Assembly: GCF_030581075.1 (NCBI RefSeq)
Contig: NZ_JAUQSW010000007.1
Span: 62,001 to 126,000, forward strand
DNA from: Hymenobacter cheonanensis
Lineage (GTDB): Bacteria > Bacteroidota > Bacteroidia > Cytophagales > Hymenobacteraceae
DNA length: 64,000 nt
Reading direction: 5' to 3'
This document shows positions 8,268 through 16,980 of the stretch, piece after piece. Numbering within the stretch: the stretch's first letter is position 1; every line of letters starts with the position of its first letter. The position numbers and the translations under genes were made by a program. The notes beneath the pieces are model-generated. The model saw only the letters and a program-made list of their open reading frames with translations, made no database searches and had not been told where the DNA came from.

Positions 8268-9422
8268 ATGGCCTTCCTTACCAGCCGCCCCAGCACCCCT
8301 CCGAAGCCCAAAAGCCATGCGCGCCAGTGGCTCGACTCGCTCCTTTTTGCGGTGGTGGCCGCCTCGCTGCTGCGCTGGTCGGCGGTGGAGGCCTACGTTA
8401 TTCCGTCGGAGAGCATGGAGCACTCGCTGCTGGTGGGCGATTATCTGTTTGTGAGCAAGCTGCACTACGGGCCCATTACGCCCCAAACGCCGCTGCAAGT
8501 GCCCCTCACGCACCAAACGCTGCCGGTGCTAGGCCTCAAGAGCTACTCCGACCTTATCCAGCTGCCTACGTACCGCTTCCCCGGCTTTAGCAGCGTGCGG
8601 CGCAACGATGTGGTGGTGTTTCACGTGCCCCACGAGCAGCAGCGCCCGGCCGACCTGCGCACCTTTCTCATCAAGCGCTGCATTGCCGTGGCGGGCGATA
8701 CGCTCACTATTCGCCACGGCCAGGTGTTTCTCAATGGCCGGCCCGGCGCCATTGGGGGCCAGCCCCAAACCACCTACTTTATGGAGGTGCCCGCCCCCAA
8801 CGATGAGGTGCGCCAGGCCCTGCGCGAGCAGGGAGTGGCCGACTACACCCAGCCCGACGGCCTGCCAGCCGTGGGTGCCAGCGCCGCCACCGGCAAGCTG
8901 GGCTACGTCATTAGCTGCCCGGCTAGCGTGGCCGCGTACTTCCGGCGGCAGCCCTACGTGAAGGGCCTCACCGTGGTGGTGCCGCCCGCGCAGCTCTTTC
9001 CCGACGTGGCCGATTTCGACGTGTCGGGCGCCCGCAGCGCGGTGCCGCGCCAGTGGCAGCTCGACGACTATGGCCCGCTGCCGGTGCCTGGCAAGGGCCA
9101 AACCATTGCCCTCACGCCGGCCAACGCCGCGATTTATTACAAAATAGTGAGCCAGTACGAGCGTAATAAAAATGTAACCTGGGACGCCAACACCGGCATG
9201 ATTCTGCAAGATGGTAGGCCGCTCACGAGCTACACCATCAAGCAGAACTACTACTTCATGATGGGCGACAACCGCCACAATTCCGAAGACTCGCGCTTTT
9301 GGGGCTTTGTGCCCGAAGACCACATTGTGGGCAAGGCCGTGTTCGTGTGGCTCTCGCTCGACCCCTACGCCGACTGGCTGCACAAGGTGCGCTGGAGCCG
9401 GCTGTTTCAGCCCGTAAGCTAG
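8268..9422 (+). CDS. lepB: signal peptidase I
   Basis: This 384-residue membrane serine protease removes signal peptides from exported proteins. A membrane helix at about residues 24-40 precedes VIPSESMEHSL, which holds the catalytic serine (Ser49). FLIKRCIAVAGD carries the catalytic lysine (Lys136), and GDNRHNSEDSRFWG is the C-terminal signature box. A large insertion separates the lysine region from the last box, as in other Bacteroidota enzymes. The ATG at 8268 is preferred over upstream in-frame starts because it directly precedes the basic stretch and helix. Confidence 0.93.
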   Translation: MAFLTSRPSTPPKPKSHARQWLDSLLFAVVAASLLRWSAVEAYVIPSESMEHSLLVGDYLFVSKLHYGPITPQTPLQVPLTHQTLPVLGLKSYSDLIQLPTYRFPGFSSVRRNDVVVFHVPHEQQRPADLRTFLIKRCIAVAGDTLTIRHGQVFLNGRPGAIGGQPQTTYFMEVPAPNDEVRQALREQGVADYTQPDGLPAVGASAATGKLGYVISCPASVAAYFRRQPYVKGLTVVVPPAQLFPDVADFDVSGARSAVPRQWQLDDYGPLPVPGKGQTIALTPANAAIYYKIVSQYERNKNVTWDANTGMILQDGRPLTSYTIKQNYYFMMGDNRHNSEDSRFWGFVPEDHIVGKAVFVWLSLDPYADWLHKVRWSRLFQPVS

Positions 9423-9446
9423 GGGTCGTAAACAACTTAACGCCTA

Positions 9447-9484
9447 AAAAAGCCTCCTCTCCCGGCTGGGAAAGGAGGCTTTTT
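9447..9484. terminator. bidirectional terminator between lepB and the S9 peptidase
   Basis: The arms AAAAAGCCTCCT (9447-9458) and AGGAGGCTTTTT (9473-9484) form a 12-bp perfect stem. A and T runs on each side make it work in both directions between two convergent genes. Confidence 0.9.
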
Positions 9485-9511
9485 GCTAGCGCCTGGTAAG
9501 GCCAACCGGGG

Positions 9512-11683
9512 CTACCGGCCACCGGGGGGGCAGTTTTGCTGGAGGAACTTGGTGTAGATGCTGGCCAGGTGGCGGCTGGTACCCTCGCCCTCCGATATGC
9601 TGTGGGTGCGGTTGGGGTAGCTCATCAGCTGGAACGTTTTGTTGTACTTAATCAGCTCATTAATCATCTGCTCGGCGTTGTTGTAGTGCACGTTGTCGTC
9701 GCCGGTGCCGTGCACGAGCAGCAGGTTGCCGCGCAGGTTTTTGGCGTGGGCCAGGGGCGAGTTGTCCACGAAGAAGTGCCGGTCTTCGGGCAGCAGGCCC
9801 ATGTAGCGCTCCTGGTAAATGTTGTCGTAGTTGAGCTGGTTATCGACGGCGGCTATGGAAATACCCGTTTTGTAGATTTTGGGGTACTGCATCAGCAGGC
9901 TGAGCGTGCTGGAGCCGCCGCCGCTCCAGCCCCACACCGCCACGCGGCTGGTGTCGATGTAGCTGTTTTTCAGCACCTCCGTGGCGCCCATTGCCTGGTC
10001 GCGGATGTTGAGCGCGCCGATGTTGTGGTAAATAGCCTTGCGAAACTCGCGGCCGCGCGGGGCGGGCGCGCCCCGGTTTTCGAGCGAGGCGTAGATGTAG
10101 CCGTCATCGGCCATGTTGCCGTGGTAGAGGCGGTTGGCGCCGGTGCCGAAGCGGTCGGTCACGGTCTGGCTGGCCGGCTCGCCGTACACGTAGAACACGA
10201 TGGGGTATTTCTTGCCAGGGTCGAAGTTGGTGGGCTTCACCATCCAGCCGTCGAGGGTCACGCCATCGGCCGTTTTCACTTGGAAAAACTCCGTTTTGGG
10301 CAGCTTCATAGCTTTGGCCTGCTCCGAAACCTCGCCGCCGCTCAGGCGCTGGTGGGCGGGCAGGCTCACCACATCGGCCACCGGGAAAGTGCTGGTGTTG
10401 GAGAAGGTGTGCAGCGCCAGCTTGCCATTGGGCGAGATGTCGTAGCTGTTCGAGCCGGTGAGGGCGGCCGGGGTTACGCGCTCGGCCTTGCCCCCTTTCA
10501 GCGGCACTTTATACAGGTACGTCTGGGTGGCGTTGGCCGGCGAGGCCATGAAGTAGATGGTACCCGTGGGCTCGCTGATGGTTTCGAGGCTGATAACGTC
10601 GTAGTTGCCTGGCGTGAGGAGCTGCTCCTTGCCACTGCGGTCGATGGCGTAGAGGTGGCGCCAGCCGTCCTTCTCGCTAGCCCACACAAAGCGCTTGCCG
10701 CCCTCAATCCAGTTCCAGCCCACGGCGCCATCTTTGGCATCAACCCAGGCCTTGTCGGTTTCGGTGGCTAGCTGCCGGGCCGCGCCGCTGGCCGCGTTCA
10801 CCAGGATAATGTTGCTCTGGTTCTGGCGGCGGTTGAGCTGCTGCACAATCAACTCCTGGGGGCCGGCCCACTCCATGCGCGGCAGGTAGTGCTGCACGGC
10901 ATCGCCGGGAATGTCCATCCACTTGGTGGCGCCGCCGGCCACCGCCACCACCCCAATGCGGGCGCGGCTAGGGTCTTCGCCCACCACCGGGTACTCTACG
11001 GGCACGGTGTAGGGGTAGAGCTGGGCGGTAGTGTTCAGCATCAGATAGTTGCGCGTCTTGGTAGCGTCGAGCTGCCAGTAGGCGAGGCTCTGGCCATCGG
11101 GCGCCCACCGGAAGCCGTCGCGGCAGTCCAGCTCCTCCTCATACACCCAGTCGAAGGTGCCGTTGATGAGCCGGTCGGTGCCATCCTGCGTGAGCTGCGT
11201 GATGCGGTGGTCGGCCAGGTTTTCCACAAACAGGTTGTGCTCGCTCACGTAGGCCACTTTTCTGCCATCGGGCGAGAACTTGGCAAACATCAGCGACGAC
11301 TCGGGCCGGCCCTTGCCCAGCTGGGTTAATTGCTTGCTGGCCAGGTCATACACCCAGTAGTCGCCGCGCGTGTCGTAGCGCCACACTTTCTTGGTATTCG
11401 TGTTGAGCAGCACCTGCTTGCCATCATCGGAAAGCGAAAAGCGCCGCACCTTCAGCGGGGCCGTGGCGCCGGCGGGCGTAAGCTGCTGCGCGCTGAGAAT
11501 AGTGAGCGACTGGCCGGGCTTGCGGGCGTCGAGCTGCACAATGGCGTCCTTCTCAGTTTTGAGGTAGCCGTAGCCATCTTTGGTCCACTGCGTGCCGGGG
11601 CCAAACTGCGCCCACGTGGTAGTGGTGCCGCCTAGCAGCAGGGCTAGTGCCACGCCCGCCTGGCGGGCTGTGTGCTGTATCAT
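9512..11683 (-). CDS. S9 family peptidase, dipeptidyl peptidase IV-like
   Basis: This 723-residue secreted serine peptidase cleaves dipeptides from peptide N-termini. A signal peptide (MIQHTARQAGVALALLLGG, cut after WAQ) is followed by the DPP-IV beta-propeller region, with FDWVYEEEL carrying the glutamate pair that binds the substrate amino terminus. The C-terminal hydrolase domain has GWSGGGSS (catalytic Ser587), GTGDDNVHY (Asp663) and NRTHS (His694). The ATG at 11683 is chosen over a TTG five codons upstream. It is convergent with lepB and stands alone. Confidence 0.92.
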   Translation of the reverse strand: MIQHTARQAGVALALLLGGTTTTWAQFGPGTQWTKDGYGYLKTEKDAIVQLDARKPGQSLTILSAQQLTPAGATAPLKVRRFSLSDDGKQVLLNTNTKKVWRYDTRGDYWVYDLASKQLTQLGKGRPESSLMFAKFSPDGRKVAYVSEHNLFVENLADHRITQLTQDGTDRLINGTFDWVYEEELDCRDGFRWAPDGQSLAYWQLDATKTRNYLMLNTTAQLYPYTVPVEYPVVGEDPSRARIGVVAVAGGATKWMDIPGDAVQHYLPRMEWAGPQELIVQQLNRRQNQSNIILVNAASGAARQLATETDKAWVDAKDGAVGWNWIEGGKRFVWASEKDGWRHLYAIDRSGKEQLLTPGNYDVISLETISEPTGTIYFMASPANATQTYLYKVPLKGGKAERVTPAALTGSNSYDISPNGKLALHTFSNTSTFPVADVVSLPAHQRLSGGEVSEQAKAMKLPKTEFFQVKTADGVTLDGWMVKPTNFDPGKKYPIVFYVYGEPASQTVTDRFGTGANRLYHGNMADDGYIYASLENRGAPAPRGREFRKAIYHNIGALNIRDQAMGATEVLKNSYIDTSRVAVWGWSGGGSSTLSLLMQYPKIYKTGISIAAVDNQLNYDNIYQERYMGLLPEDRHFFVDNSPLAHAKNLRGNLLLVHGTGDDNVHYNNAEQMINELIKYNKTFQLMSYPNRTHSISEGEGTSRHLASIYTKFLQQNCPPGGR

Positions 11684-11920
11684 GTTTTGGGAAATCAAGG
11701 AATGAAAGGCTGAAATTACGGCGGCGGCCTAGTTGCGCGGGTATTCAGCGCCGCTCGGGCATGTAAAGACACCGCCTTGCCCGAAAGGCGGCTTGGCGGC
11801 TGGCTTTTTACGCCGCTGCCAGGCCCGCCGGGGCTAAAAACCAGGCGGGGGGCAGCCTGCGTACCTGCACAGTAGCGTAGCTTGCTGCCCGATTGTCTTC
11901 CCGCCGTTATCCACTTGTCT

Positions 11921-12730
11921 ATGGCTAAATCTGCCGCTGCTTCGGCTGCCTCTCCCGCCCCGGCTGGCCCGCCCGCCGCCCGCAAAAAAACGGTTCGCCC
12001 CAAGAAAGTGCCCGCCGCCCCGCTCGTGGAGCCCACCGAGGTGCCCGATGCGCTGCCGCCCGACCGCCTGCACCTCATTGCCGAAGGCCTGCGCGAAAAG
12101 TCCAGCGCCAAGCAGGCTATTTTCCGGGCTACCCAGGCGGCGTTCACGCTCTTGCGCCAGGTGTCGCAGCAGCTGTGCCTGGAGCTAACCCAGAAAGTAA
12201 CCACCGATGCCGACGCCAGCGTACGCATCGAGTGCCTACCCGTCAACGAGATGGAGTTTCACATTCGCTTCTCGGGCGATTTGCTGGTGTTCGTGATGCA
12301 CTCCAACATCGTCACGTTTCCCGACAGCTTTGAGCCGCTGAATACGCCCTACGTCGAAGCCGATTTTCGGCGGCGCTTCTTCGGCCACATCATGGCCTAC
12401 AACTTTATGGCCGACAGCATTCGCTACCAGCGCCTCAACGACCCCGGCTACCTGCTGGGCCGCCTGCTCATCAACATCGACAGCCACTATTTTCTCGAAG
12501 GCGTGCAGCAGCTCGAGCTGCCCGACCCCGACATGAGCCGCAGCACCGTCACGGCCGAGTCGCTGCGCCTGTTCGTGGAAAGCGCCATGATTGCGGCCGT
12601 CAACAACGACCTCATCGCCCCGCCGCTGCCCGAGATTCAGCGCATCAGCGTCAAGCAAAAGCTCGAAAATCAGCAGGTAAGTCGCGGCAGCAAAGTAGGC
12701 TTCAACTTTACCAATCAGCAGCAGTTCTAG
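11921..12730 (+). CDS. conserved hypothetical protein
   Basis: This 269-residue protein was not assigned to a named family. The first 45 residues are Ala/Pro/Lys-rich and probably disordered; the rest looks globular, with EMEFHIRFSGDLLVFVMHSNIV and FGHIMAYNFMADSIRYQRL. There is no signal peptide or membrane segment, so it is predicted cytoplasmic. The ATG at 11921 is the first plausible start. A family B palindrome follows the stop. Confidence 0.7.
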   Translation: MAKSAAASAASPAPAGPPAARKKTVRPKKVPAAPLVEPTEVPDALPPDRLHLIAEGLREKSSAKQAIFRATQAAFTLLRQVSQQLCLELTQKVTTDADASVRIECLPVNEMEFHIRFSGDLLVFVMHSNIVTFPDSFEPLNTPYVEADFRRRFFGHIMAYNFMADSIRYQRLNDPGYLLGRLLINIDSHYFLEGVQQLELPDPDMSRSTVTAESLRLFVESAMIAAVNNDLIAPPLPEIQRISVKQKLENQQVSRGSKVGFNFTNQQQF

Positions 12731-12733
12731 TCG

Positions 12734-12840
12734 TCTGTCATTGCGAGCGCAACTAAGTGAAGCGCGGCAATCTTTCCTGCACGCTAGCGTAGTAGCCCAA
12801 CGAAAAGGAAGGATTGCCGCGCTTCGCTCGCAATGACAGA
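12734..12840. repeat. family B palindromic element
   Basis: The outer arms TCTGTCATTGCGAGCG and CGCTCGCAATGACAGA are exact complements, and the inner parts (GCGCGGCAATC / GATTGCCGCGC, then TTTCCT / AGGAA) also pair with small bulges. The loop is about 27 bases. It lies between two convergent genes and may terminate both. A degenerate second copy is at 15288-15388. Confidence 0.75.
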
Positions 12841-12847
12841 TGGGGAG

Positions 12848-13822
12848 CTAGCTACCGTAGCCTACCCGTTGGCGCACCTTGGCCAGCACGCCCGCGCCGT
12901 ATTCCTGCGCGCGCTGGGCGCCGAGGGCTAGCTGCGCGTCAATTTCCGGCAGGTTATTCATGTAGAAGCTAAAGCGCTCGCGCTCGGTGGCGAAGCGTTG
13001 CAAAATCAGCTCGTACAGCGCCTGCTTGGCGTGGCCATAGCCGTAGCCACCGGCCTCGTAGCGCTGGCGCAGGGCGGCCGTGTCGGCGGGGCTAGCCAGC
13101 AGCGAGTAGAGCTTGAAGGTGGTGTCGGTATCGGGGTTCTTAGGCGCTTCGAGCGGCGTGCTGTCCGAGATGATGCTGCGCACGGTTTTAAGCAGCTCCT
13201 TCTCGGGTGCAAACACGTCGATGATGTTGCCGTAGCTCTTGCTCATCTTCTGGCCGTCGAGGCCGGGAACGGTCATTAATTCGGCATCCACGCGGGCCTG
13301 GGGCTCCACGAGGGTATCGCCGTAGCGATTGTTGAAGGCCTTGGCAATGTCGCGGGCTATTTCGAGGTGCTGAATCTGGTCTTTGCCCACGGGCACCACC
13401 CCGGCGTCGTAGAGCAAAATATCGGCCGCCATCAGCACCGGGTAGGTGAAAAGGCCGGCGTTCACGTCCGACAGCTTATCGCTCTTGTCCTTGAAGCTGT
13501 GCGCGTTGGCCAGCATGGGGTAGGGCGTAAAGCACGACAGGTACCACGTCAGCTCGGTTACCTGCGGCACGTCGGATTGCCGGTAGAACAGGTTTTTCTC
13601 GGTGTCGAAGCCGCAGGCCAGCCACGCGGCGGCTACGGCGTAGGTGTTGGCACGCAGCACGCTAGGGTCGCGCACGGTGGTAAGCGAGTGCAAATCGGCA
13701 ATGAAATACAGCGACTCGTTGGCCGGGTTTTTTGACAGCTCGATGGCGGGCAGGATGGCGCCGAGCAGGTTGCCCAGGTGCGGGCGGCCGGTGCTCTGGA
13801 TGCCGGTGAGGATGCGGGACAT
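12848..13822 (-). CDS. trpS: tryptophan--tRNA ligase
   Basis: This 324-residue class I aminoacyl-tRNA synthetase charges tRNA-Trp. The HIGH-like motif is in STGRPHLGNLLGA (His15), and the KMSKS loop is in GQKMSKSYGN (residues 192-196). KDQIQHLEIARDIA and the length are typical of bacterial TrpS. The start at 13822 gives the usual MSRILTGIQSTG opening. The next gene upstream on the same strand is a lower-GC hypothetical with a 9-bp gap. Confidence 0.95.
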   Translation of the reverse strand: MSRILTGIQSTGRPHLGNLLGAILPAIELSKNPANESLYFIADLHSLTTVRDPSVLRANTYAVAAAWLACGFDTEKNLFYRQSDVPQVTELTWYLSCFTPYPMLANAHSFKDKSDKLSDVNAGLFTYPVLMAADILLYDAGVVPVGKDQIQHLEIARDIAKAFNNRYGDTLVEPQARVDAELMTVPGLDGQKMSKSYGNIIDVFAPEKELLKTVRSIISDSTPLEAPKNPDTDTTFKLYSLLASPADTAALRQRYEAGGYGYGHAKQALYELILQRFATERERFSFYMNNLPEIDAQLALGAQRAQEYGAGVLAKVRQRVGYGS

Positions 13823-13831
13823 TATGATAAA

Positions 13832-14509
13832 TTAATTGCCAAATGGGTCTTCCACCGGGCGTTCTTTTATTTCTTTTACTGCTTTTTTGGGGGTTGCTTC
13901 TTTGCCTCTTAACTCAAGTGCCGGGAATGGCTGACCGGAATTAATAGCGTGGAAAAAAGCGATTAAATTTCGGTCGTTAATTCTATGGTCAGCCAGTAGC
14001 TTCTGTAAATCGGGGCGGTTAGCAGCGTAAGGAGTAATAGCCTCGTAAAACTTTTTACCTTGGTTAGTCCATACGTAACCAGGAACTGTCACCGCGTTTG
14101 GCATTCCTTCTTGCTTCAAAAGATACATGAAGTGGCTAGTGCCACCTCCGCTACCACCGCTGACAATGTACCCGTAGCGCATCAGGCAAATTCGTCCACT
14201 GTCGACTAATTCAACCAGCGTATTACCCATGACTTGGCTGCTAAAAGTAGAGAGAGCTTCGAAGCCACTAGTAGAAATATACCGTTGATTATTTGCGGTC
14301 TTAGCGTAATAAACTTCATCAGTTTTATACGTTATTTTCTTGCCTGATTTGTCTTTTACAGTGAGTGTCGACTTGTCGTATTTCAGGTCACCTGCATACA
14401 CTTTCTGGGGATTATCCATCAAAATGTATGCGCCAGGTATAAACTGAGCATTACTCATTAATGGCGCTATACAGCAGAGAATTAGCAGTAGTCGGCTCAG
14501 CATGAGCAA
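13832..14509 (-). CDS. secreted hypothetical protein, lower GC
   Basis: This 225-residue protein of unknown function has an N-terminal signal peptide (LLLILCCIAPLMSNA, cut before QF). Internal start codons two residues in are equally possible. The body is basic (DKSTLTVKDKSGKKITYKTDEVYY) and contains a glycine-serine run (VSGGSGGG). It is clearly AT-richer than trpS and the transporter gene on either side, which suggests later acquisition. No inverted repeat arms were found around it. Confidence 0.7.
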   Translation of the reverse strand: MLMLSRLLLILCCIAPLMSNAQFIPGAYILMDNPQKVYAGDLKYDKSTLTVKDKSGKKITYKTDEVYYAKTANNQRYISTSGFEALSTFSSQVMGNTLVELVDSGRICLMRYGYIVSGGSGGGTSHFMYLLKQEGMPNAVTVPGYVWTNQGKKFYEAITPYAANRPDLQKLLADHRINDRNLIAFFHAINSGQPFPALELRGKEATPKKAVKEIKERPVEDPFGN

Positions 14510-14529
14510 GATGTTGACTAAGAAAAGGA

Positions 14530-15276
14530 TTACACACTTTTATCCACCAGTGCCTCTTCTTGCAACTCTGCCGTTTCCTGTGGCCCGAGGTAGCGGTCGA
14601 TGGCGTAATGCGCCAAGTAGAGTACGGGCGTAAGCACAATGGCCGCCGCAAACTTATACCAATAATTGAACCTGGCCACTGCCAGCACCTGCGTCATCGA
14701 CCAGTTGCCGAACAGGTAGAATGCCACGTAGAGCACCACGAAGCTGTCGACGAGCTGCGAAATGAGCGTGGAGCCCGTGGCCCGCAGCCAGATAAAGCGG
14801 CTGCCCGTGACGCGCCGAAACAGCTGAAATACGCTGGCATCGAGCACCTGCCCAATTATAAACGCCGTGAGCGAACCGATAATAATGCCCAGCCCCTGCC
14901 GGAAAATGCTTTGGTAAGCAAACTCAATGTCGAACGGACGGCCTAGCGCGTCGGTCTTGTTGAGGTCGAGCCAGAAGTCGGCCGGTACCAGCCGGGTAGT
15001 ACCCAGAATAACCAGGAAAGCGTACAAAATGAGCCCCACCGTGAGGAAGGTGATGCGCAGCACGCCCTTGCGCCCAAAGTACTCGTTGATAACGTCGGTA
15101 GAGATAAACACCACCGGCCACACCAGCACTCCCGCCGTGAGGTTGCCGCTGAGGCCAAAAGTCTTTTCAACCGAAAATATCTTGACGCCGATAATCTCGG
15201 CTAGCAGCGCGTTCACCAGGAAAATGCCGCTTAGCACTAAGTACAGCTGCTGTTTTTTGTGGGCGTAGGTAGCCAT
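14530..15276 (-). CDS. yhhQ: queuosine precursor transporter
   Basis: This 248-residue membrane protein has about six hydrophobic helices and belongs to the YhhQ family, which takes up deazapurine precursors for queuosine in tRNA. Family features include VFISTDVINEYFGRKG, LGIIIGSLTAFIIGQVLDASVF and GSTLISQLVDSFVV. The ATG at 15276 (MATYAHKKQQ) is chosen; the frame continues upstream only into the degenerate repeat. It is the third of three genes here on the same strand. Confidence 0.88.
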   Translation of the reverse strand: MATYAHKKQQLYLVLSGIFLVNALLAEIIGVKIFSVEKTFGLSGNLTAGVLVWPVVFISTDVINEYFGRKGVLRITFLTVGLILYAFLVILGTTRLVPADFWLDLNKTDALGRPFDIEFAYQSIFRQGLGIIIGSLTAFIIGQVLDASVFQLFRRVTGSRFIWLRATGSTLISQLVDSFVVLYVAFYLFGNWSMTQVLAVARFNYWYKFAAAIVLTPVLYLAHYAIDRYLGPQETAELQEEALVDKSV

Positions 15277-15287
15277 CTTGTCGTTTG

Positions 15288-15388
15288 TCATTGCGAGCGC
15301 AGCGCGGCAATCGCACCAGAACAAATTGTTAGCTGCGCTAATATGGTGCGAGCTATTGCATCGGGGCGATTGATTCGTTGCGCTCGCC
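15288..15388. repeat. degenerate family B palindromic element
   Basis: The left part TCATTGCGAGCGCAGCGCGG matches the family B arm at 12738. The right part ends GTTGCGCTCGCC, and GCACCA/TGGTGC pairs close the inner hairpin. Pairing is incomplete, as expected for a decayed copy. It separates the transporter gene from rnz. Confidence 0.5.
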
Positions 15389-15404
15389 ACCGGCTAGCCA
15401 GCAG

Positions 15405-16322
15405 TTACACGCTCACCACGAGCCCTTCAGTGGCCAGCTCGGTCCAGGCAAAGACGGCCTGAGCCTCTTTCAGGTGCCAGGCCAGCTCTTTATAGCGCGA
15501 CGAAAAGTGGCCGATGAGCAGGCGGTGAGCATCGGCGGCCTGGGCAATTTGGGCGGCCTGCCGGGCGGTACTATGAAACGTGGTGGCCGCCCGCTCGCGC
15601 AGGTCGTCCAGGAAAGTAGCCTCGTGGTAAAGTAAATCCACGCCGTGCACCAACTCGGCCAGCTCGGGCTGGTAGCGCGTATCGGAGCAGAAGGCGTAGC
15701 GGCGCGGCGCGGCGGCGGGCACCGATACCGCGGCGTGGGCCAGGGCGGGGCGGCCGGTAGCTTCGTCGGCGGGCAGGTCCTGGCCGCTGGCCAGCAGGCT
15801 AAGCTCGCTAGGGGTGAGGCCGGCGGGCAGGCGCTCCTTCACGAGCTTATCGCGGCGGGGCTGCTCCTCAAATAAGTAGCCGGCGCACGCAATGCGGTGG
15901 CGCATGGGCAGCGACCACACCCGCACCAGGGCATCCTCATACACCACGGCGTGGGCCTCGGTATCGACCGGAACAAAGGTGATATTATAACCCGGCTGCA
16001 TCTGCGAGTGCTGGGCCTGAGTAGTAAGCACCAGTTCGAGGCCGGGCGGGCCTACTACCGTGAGGGGCTCCTGGCGGCCTTGCAGGTGCAGGGTGCTCAG
16101 CAGCCCAAATAGCCCGAAATAGTGGTCGCCGTGCAGGTGCGAGATAAAAATAACCCGGATGGAGCTGAGCCGGCGGCGGTGCTCCAGCAACCGCAGCTGT
16201 GTGCCCTCGCCGCAATCGATGAGGTAGCGGCCTTCGCCCACGGCCAGTAGCTGGGCGGTGGGGTGGCGGCCTACCATCGGGGTGGCCGAGCCGCTGCCCA
16301 GTATCTGAAGCTCAAATTGCAT
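15405..16322 (-). CDS. rnz: ribonuclease Z
   Basis: This 305-residue metallo-beta-lactamase-fold endonuclease matures tRNA 3' ends. The zinc-binding HLHGDH is at residues 62-67, after LGSGSATP and LIDCGEGTQ. The later ligands are in YAFCSDTRY, LYHEATFLDD and LIGHFSSRY. Because neither serine tRNA here encodes CCA, such an enzyme fits their processing. The next gene upstream on the same strand is a STAS protein, a pairing I recall from other Bacteroidota. Confidence 0.93.
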   Translation of the reverse strand: MQFELQILGSGSATPMVGRHPTAQLLAVGEGRYLIDCGEGTQLRLLEHRRRLSSIRVIFISHLHGDHYFGLFGLLSTLHLQGRQEPLTVVGPPGLELVLTTQAQHSQMQPGYNITFVPVDTEAHAVVYEDALVRVWSLPMRHRIACAGYLFEEQPRRDKLVKERLPAGLTPSELSLLASGQDLPADEATGRPALAHAAVSVPAAAPRRYAFCSDTRYQPELAELVHGVDLLYHEATFLDDLRERAATTFHSTARQAAQIAQAADAHRLLIGHFSSRYKELAWHLKEAQAVFAWTELATEGLVVSV

Positions 16323-16489
16323 GACAAGCTGTTAGCGCCTAGCCGGTAGCCTGGGCCAGCGGCCGGAAAATGGCAGACCGGGTAAAAAAGCCGTAGCCGC
16401 TAGCCGGGGCGCGGGCGCTCGTAGAACCTACGAGCAGCGCACGCCAGGCTAGCGGCTATGTGCCGAATGAAGGCAGCCGCTAAAAAAAT

Positions 16490-16864
16490 CTACTCCTTGT
16501 CCGTCAGGTCGCGCTCGATGGCGTGCAAAAAGATGCGGTCGATGCCTTCCTCCACGGTGGGCAGGATGTGCAGCACCGACTCCAGCTTGCTGATGGTGAT
16601 GAGCTTCAACACGTGGTCTTGCAGGCCGGTGAGCACCAGCAGGCCGCCGGTCGAGTTGCACAGGCGGTTCGCAATCAGGATGCTGCTGAGGCCCGACGAG
16701 TCGGTGTATTTTACGTTTTGTAGGTCGAGTATCAGGTTGTTACTGCCTTCCGCGTTGAGCTTTACAAACTCCGATTTGAGGTCAGGCGCAACGGTTGTAT
16801 CGAGCTTTTTTTCATCAATGGTGATGACGGTGTAGCTCTCTTTTTTATCAATGGAGTACTTCAT
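16490..16864 (-). CDS. STAS domain protein, anti-anti-sigma factor-like
   Basis: This 124-residue single STAS domain resembles SpoIIAA/RsbV-type anti-sigma factor antagonists. The phosphorylatable site is in YTDSSGLSSIL (Ser57 expected), preceded by the NNLILDLQNV strand. Such proteins act by binding a kinase anti-sigma factor, but no kinase or sigma gene is nearby. The gene precedes rnz by 167 bases on the same strand. A near-consensus -7 box (TACCTTCG on the minus strand, 16904-16911) lies upstream. Confidence 0.88.
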   Translation of the reverse strand: MKYSIDKKESYTVITIDEKKLDTTVAPDLKSEFVKLNAEGSNNLILDLQNVKYTDSSGLSSILIANRLCNSTGGLLVLTGLQDHVLKLITISKLESVLHILPTVEEGIDRIFLHAIERDLTDKE

Positions 16865-16980
16865 AAAACCGCGGCGGGAGAATGAGATTTGTGTGCAGAG
16901 AAGCGAAGGTAGGAAGAAAAAGGAAAATGCGAAACCAGACCGTTACGAAGGGCCAGGGCTAACTAATTGGGGCGGTGCGG

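Noticed and set aside
9536..10771. Long open frame (411 codons) on the plus strand opposite the S9 peptidase
   Set aside because: It lies wholly inside a gene with complete catalytic motifs; its predicted protein is low-complexity Val/Ala/Gly/His sequence, as expected from antisense of GC-rich codons.
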